Positions 51,716 through 53,225 of a DNA stretch of 53,225 nucleotides are shown one piece after another; the stretch's first letter is position 1; each line of letters opens with the position of its first letter. Made by a program: the position numbers and the translations under genes. The notes beneath the pieces are model-generated. The model saw only the letters and a program-made list of their open reading frames with translations, made no database searches and was not told the origin of the DNA. The stretch is from an uncultured Thomasclavelia sp. (GTDB taxonomy: Bacteria; Bacillota_I; Bacilli_A; Erysipelotrichales; Coprobacillaceae): the NCBI RefSeq assembly GCF_944324745.1, contig NZ_CALUXO010000053.1, forward strand, positions 1-53,225. The letters run 5' to 3'.

Positions 51716-52886
51716 CTTTGATCAAGTAATTAATCGTAAAAATACCTATAGTACGCAATGGGACTTTATCAGTGATCGTTTTGGTCGTGATGATATTTTA
51801 CCGTTCTCTATCTCAGATACTGATTTTTTAGTTCCTCAGCCAGTAACTGATGCTTTAAAAAAAGCTACTGATCTCCAGATTTTTGGTTATAGCCGCTGGA
51901 ATCATGATGACTTTTTTAATGCCATCGTCAATTATTTTAAAAATAATTTTGCTACAAATATTAACTCCAAGTGGATCGTCTACAGTCCTTCAGTAATGTA
52001 TAGTTTATCAACATTAATGGCTATTTTAACTGATCCTGGTGACTATGTTGCCACCTTTTCACCGATGTACCCAGATTTTGAAGATGCTATCATTAATCAC
52101 CAGCGTCAAAGTCTTCGCGTAGAATTACAAAACCAGGACGGTTACTATACCATTAACTTTAAAAGCTTAGAACAGGCTTTTAAACAGGCAAAAGTCTTTT
52201 TACTTTGTTCGCCTCATAATCCAACTGGAAGAGTCTGGAATGAAGATGAATTAACAAAAATCATTATGTTAGCTAAAAAATATGATGTTAAGATTATTGC
52301 TGATGAAATTCACATGGATATTGTTTATCATAAAAAGCATCTACCAATTGTATCTTTTCTTGATGAATATTTACAGTTGTACTTAGTTTCATCTGGATCT
52401 AAAACATATAATTATCCTAGTCTTGGTGGCAGTTATGCCTTAATTCCTGATGCTAAGATCAAAGAAAGATTTTTAAATATTACCAAACACCGTGATTTTG
52501 TTAATTCGGCAAACTTTATGGGTATGAACGCTTTAATTGCTTCATATAATCAATGTCATGATTATCGTCAACAGTTAGTGGCTTATTTAGAAAATAATAT
52601 GAATATTATTGAGCAGTTTATCAATGAAAAATGTCAGCCCCTGCACTTTGTAAAACCAGAAGCAACTTATTTAGCTTGGATTGATTGCCGGCAATTACCA
52701 GTTGACTTAAAAACATTTCAAGATGTTTTAGTTAACTATGGTAAAGTTGGAATTATGCCTGGAACTACTTATTTTGGCGACGGTTATTTAAGAATGTGCG
52801 TTGGCTGTAGTCAAACAAAATTACTTGATGGTTTAAATCGGTTAAAAAGAAGTTTAGATTATCTAAAAAGCAACAACTACAAATAA
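51705..52886 (+). CDS. MalY/PatB-family PLP enzyme (cystathionine beta-lyase type)
   Basis: About 393 residues, fold-I aminotransferase. It starts NRKNTYSTQWDF and has DILPFSISDTDF, typical of MalY/PatB. The PLP Lys is in SSGSKTYNYPSLGGSY, and LCSPHNPTGRVW and ADEIHMDIVY are well kept. Members cleave cystathionine or act as aminotransferases; E. coli MalY also affects the maltose regulator. The ATG at 51705 follows GGGAGGA. Coupling to a PTS EIIC recalls malX-malY. Confidence 0.88.
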   Translation: MKYNFDQVINRKNTYSTQWDFISDRFGRDDILPFSISDTDFLVPQPVTDALKKATDLQIFGYSRWNHDDFFNAIVNYFKNNFATNINSKWIVYSPSVMYSLSTLMAILTDPGDYVATFSPMYPDFEDAIINHQRQSLRVELQNQDGYYTINFKSLEQAFKQAKVFLLCSPHNPTGRVWNEDELTKIIMLAKKYDVKIIADEIHMDIVYHKKHLPIVSFLDEYLQLYLVSSGSKTYNYPSLGGSYALIPDAKIKERFLNITKHRDFVNSANFMGMNALIASYNQCHDYRQQLVAYLENNMNIIEQFINEKCQPLHFVKPEATYLAWIDCRQLPVDLKTFQDVLVNYGKVGIMPGTTYFGDGYLRMCVGCSQTKLLDGLNRLKRSLDYLKSNNYK

Positions 52887-52902
52887 TTACATCACATACT
52901 TA

Positions 52903-52939
52903 AAGCCACTACAATTTAATTTGTAGTGGCTTCATTTTT
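52903..52939 (+). terminator. Terminator after the EIIC-MalY pair
   Basis: AAGCCACTACAA / TTGTAGTGGCTT, 12 perfect pairs with a six-base loop, followed by CATTTTTG. Confidence 0.9.
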
Positions 52940-52968
52940 GTAAACGATGAATAAACTCTTTTGATTAG

Positions 52969-53225
52969 TTATCTTTTTGGCTTCCACAATACTTCACATT
53001 GTTTTTGACGATGCGCCAGTCCGATATATATTACTCGCCCCTTTAATCCCATGTCATATTGATTAGTGATAATTTGGTCAACAGCTTCTTTAGCCAGGTC
53101 TTTTAAATCTACTTTCTTATCTCTTGTATATTTAAATTCTATTACATATGATGGCTTGTTTTCATTTCTGGCCTTTAAGATTATATCACTTCTTCCTTTT
53201 CCACTTTCCTGATTGCTTTTTATTT
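52969..53225 (-). CDS. PD-(D/E)XK nuclease-superfamily protein, C-terminal part (5' end outside window)
   Basis: An open minus-strand frame runs from the window edge to a TAA at 52971-52969, about 85 codons. It reads GKGRSDIILKARNENKPSY, then VIEFKYTRDKK, the D...ExK catalytic pattern, and ends with GRVIYIGLAHRQKQCEVLW. This matches the C-terminal PD-(D/E)XK domain of proteins that usually carry an AAA-ATPase-like domain in front, common and repeated in gut anaerobes. The N-terminal domain is not in the window. Confidence 0.8.
   Translation of the reverse strand, partial: IKSNQESGKGRSDIILKARNENKPSYVIEFKYTRDKKVDLKDLAKEAVDQIITNQYDMGLKGRVIYIGLAHRQKQCEVLWKPKR

Overview
This is a low-GC Firmicutes chromosome segment. 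The best fit is a spore-forming gut anaerobe of the Erysipelotrichia (Thomasclavelia/Erysipelatoclostridium/Coprobacillus type). The evidence is AT-rich coding with strong AGGAGG-type ribosome sites, a SpoIIE sporulation phosphatase, an oxygen-independent class III ribonucleotide reductase, TGD-type cell-wall sorting, PTS components, and the Bacillus-like blocks tilS-hpt-ftsH-hslO and DUF2232-gdpP-rplI-dnaB. The assignment rests on gene content only. No rRNA, tRNA or CRISPR array was seen.

Layout. 1-127: right end of an insertion sequence. 237-5791: a class I glutamine amidotransferase, then the convergent tilS-hpt-ftsH group and a separate unit of a 30-residue membrane peptide plus hslO. 6149-10539: a large sortase-anchored GH106-like glycosidase divergent from an AraC regulator, with 22-bp-spaced repeats between them. 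10618-12819: spoIIE. 12934-21465: the most interesting region. It holds a Dlt-like five-gene operon (adenylating ligase, fold-III PLP decarboxylase, carrier protein, MBOAT acyltransferase, DltD-like SGNH protein), preceded by an OmpR-type two-component system and an Sfp-type phosphopantetheinyl transferase. 21508-27734: a zinc-ribbon PrsW-type protease, a GNAT acetyltransferase, and a DUF454/CydDC-like/YgbA operon. 27960-28911: two CarD-like proteins behind a leader hairpin. 28940-36174: prfA-prmC, a candidate small RNA, and DUF2232-gdpP-rplI-dnaB-tdk. 36306-43563: an NTF2-like protein, a GH1 phospho-beta-glucosidase, a uracil-DNA glycosylase-like protein, an ABC exporter, an EIIB-ROK fusion and a decayed DeoR gene. 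43592-49681: pssA-psd-parA-parB and nrdD-nrdG. 49952-53225: a PIG-L deacetylase, a compact PTS EIIC coupled to a MalY/PatB-like lyase, and the 3' end of a PD-(D/E)XK protein.

How the genes may work together. Much of the window is housekeeping: translation release, replication, nucleotide supply, phospholipid synthesis, chromosome partition and proteostasis. The candidate novel system is the Dlt-like cluster. A Lys (residue 204) sits where NRPS-type adenylation pockets can carry a carboxylate-binding Lys, and a decarboxylase gene overlaps the ligase gene. By analogy with butirosin BtrJ/BtrI/BtrK, the cluster may charge an acidic amino acid onto the carrier, decarboxylate it to an amine-bearing acyl group such as 4-aminobutyryl, and transfer it across the membrane to an envelope polymer. 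The neighbouring PPTase could prime the carrier and the two-component system could control it. This chemistry is inference from sequence, not demonstrated.
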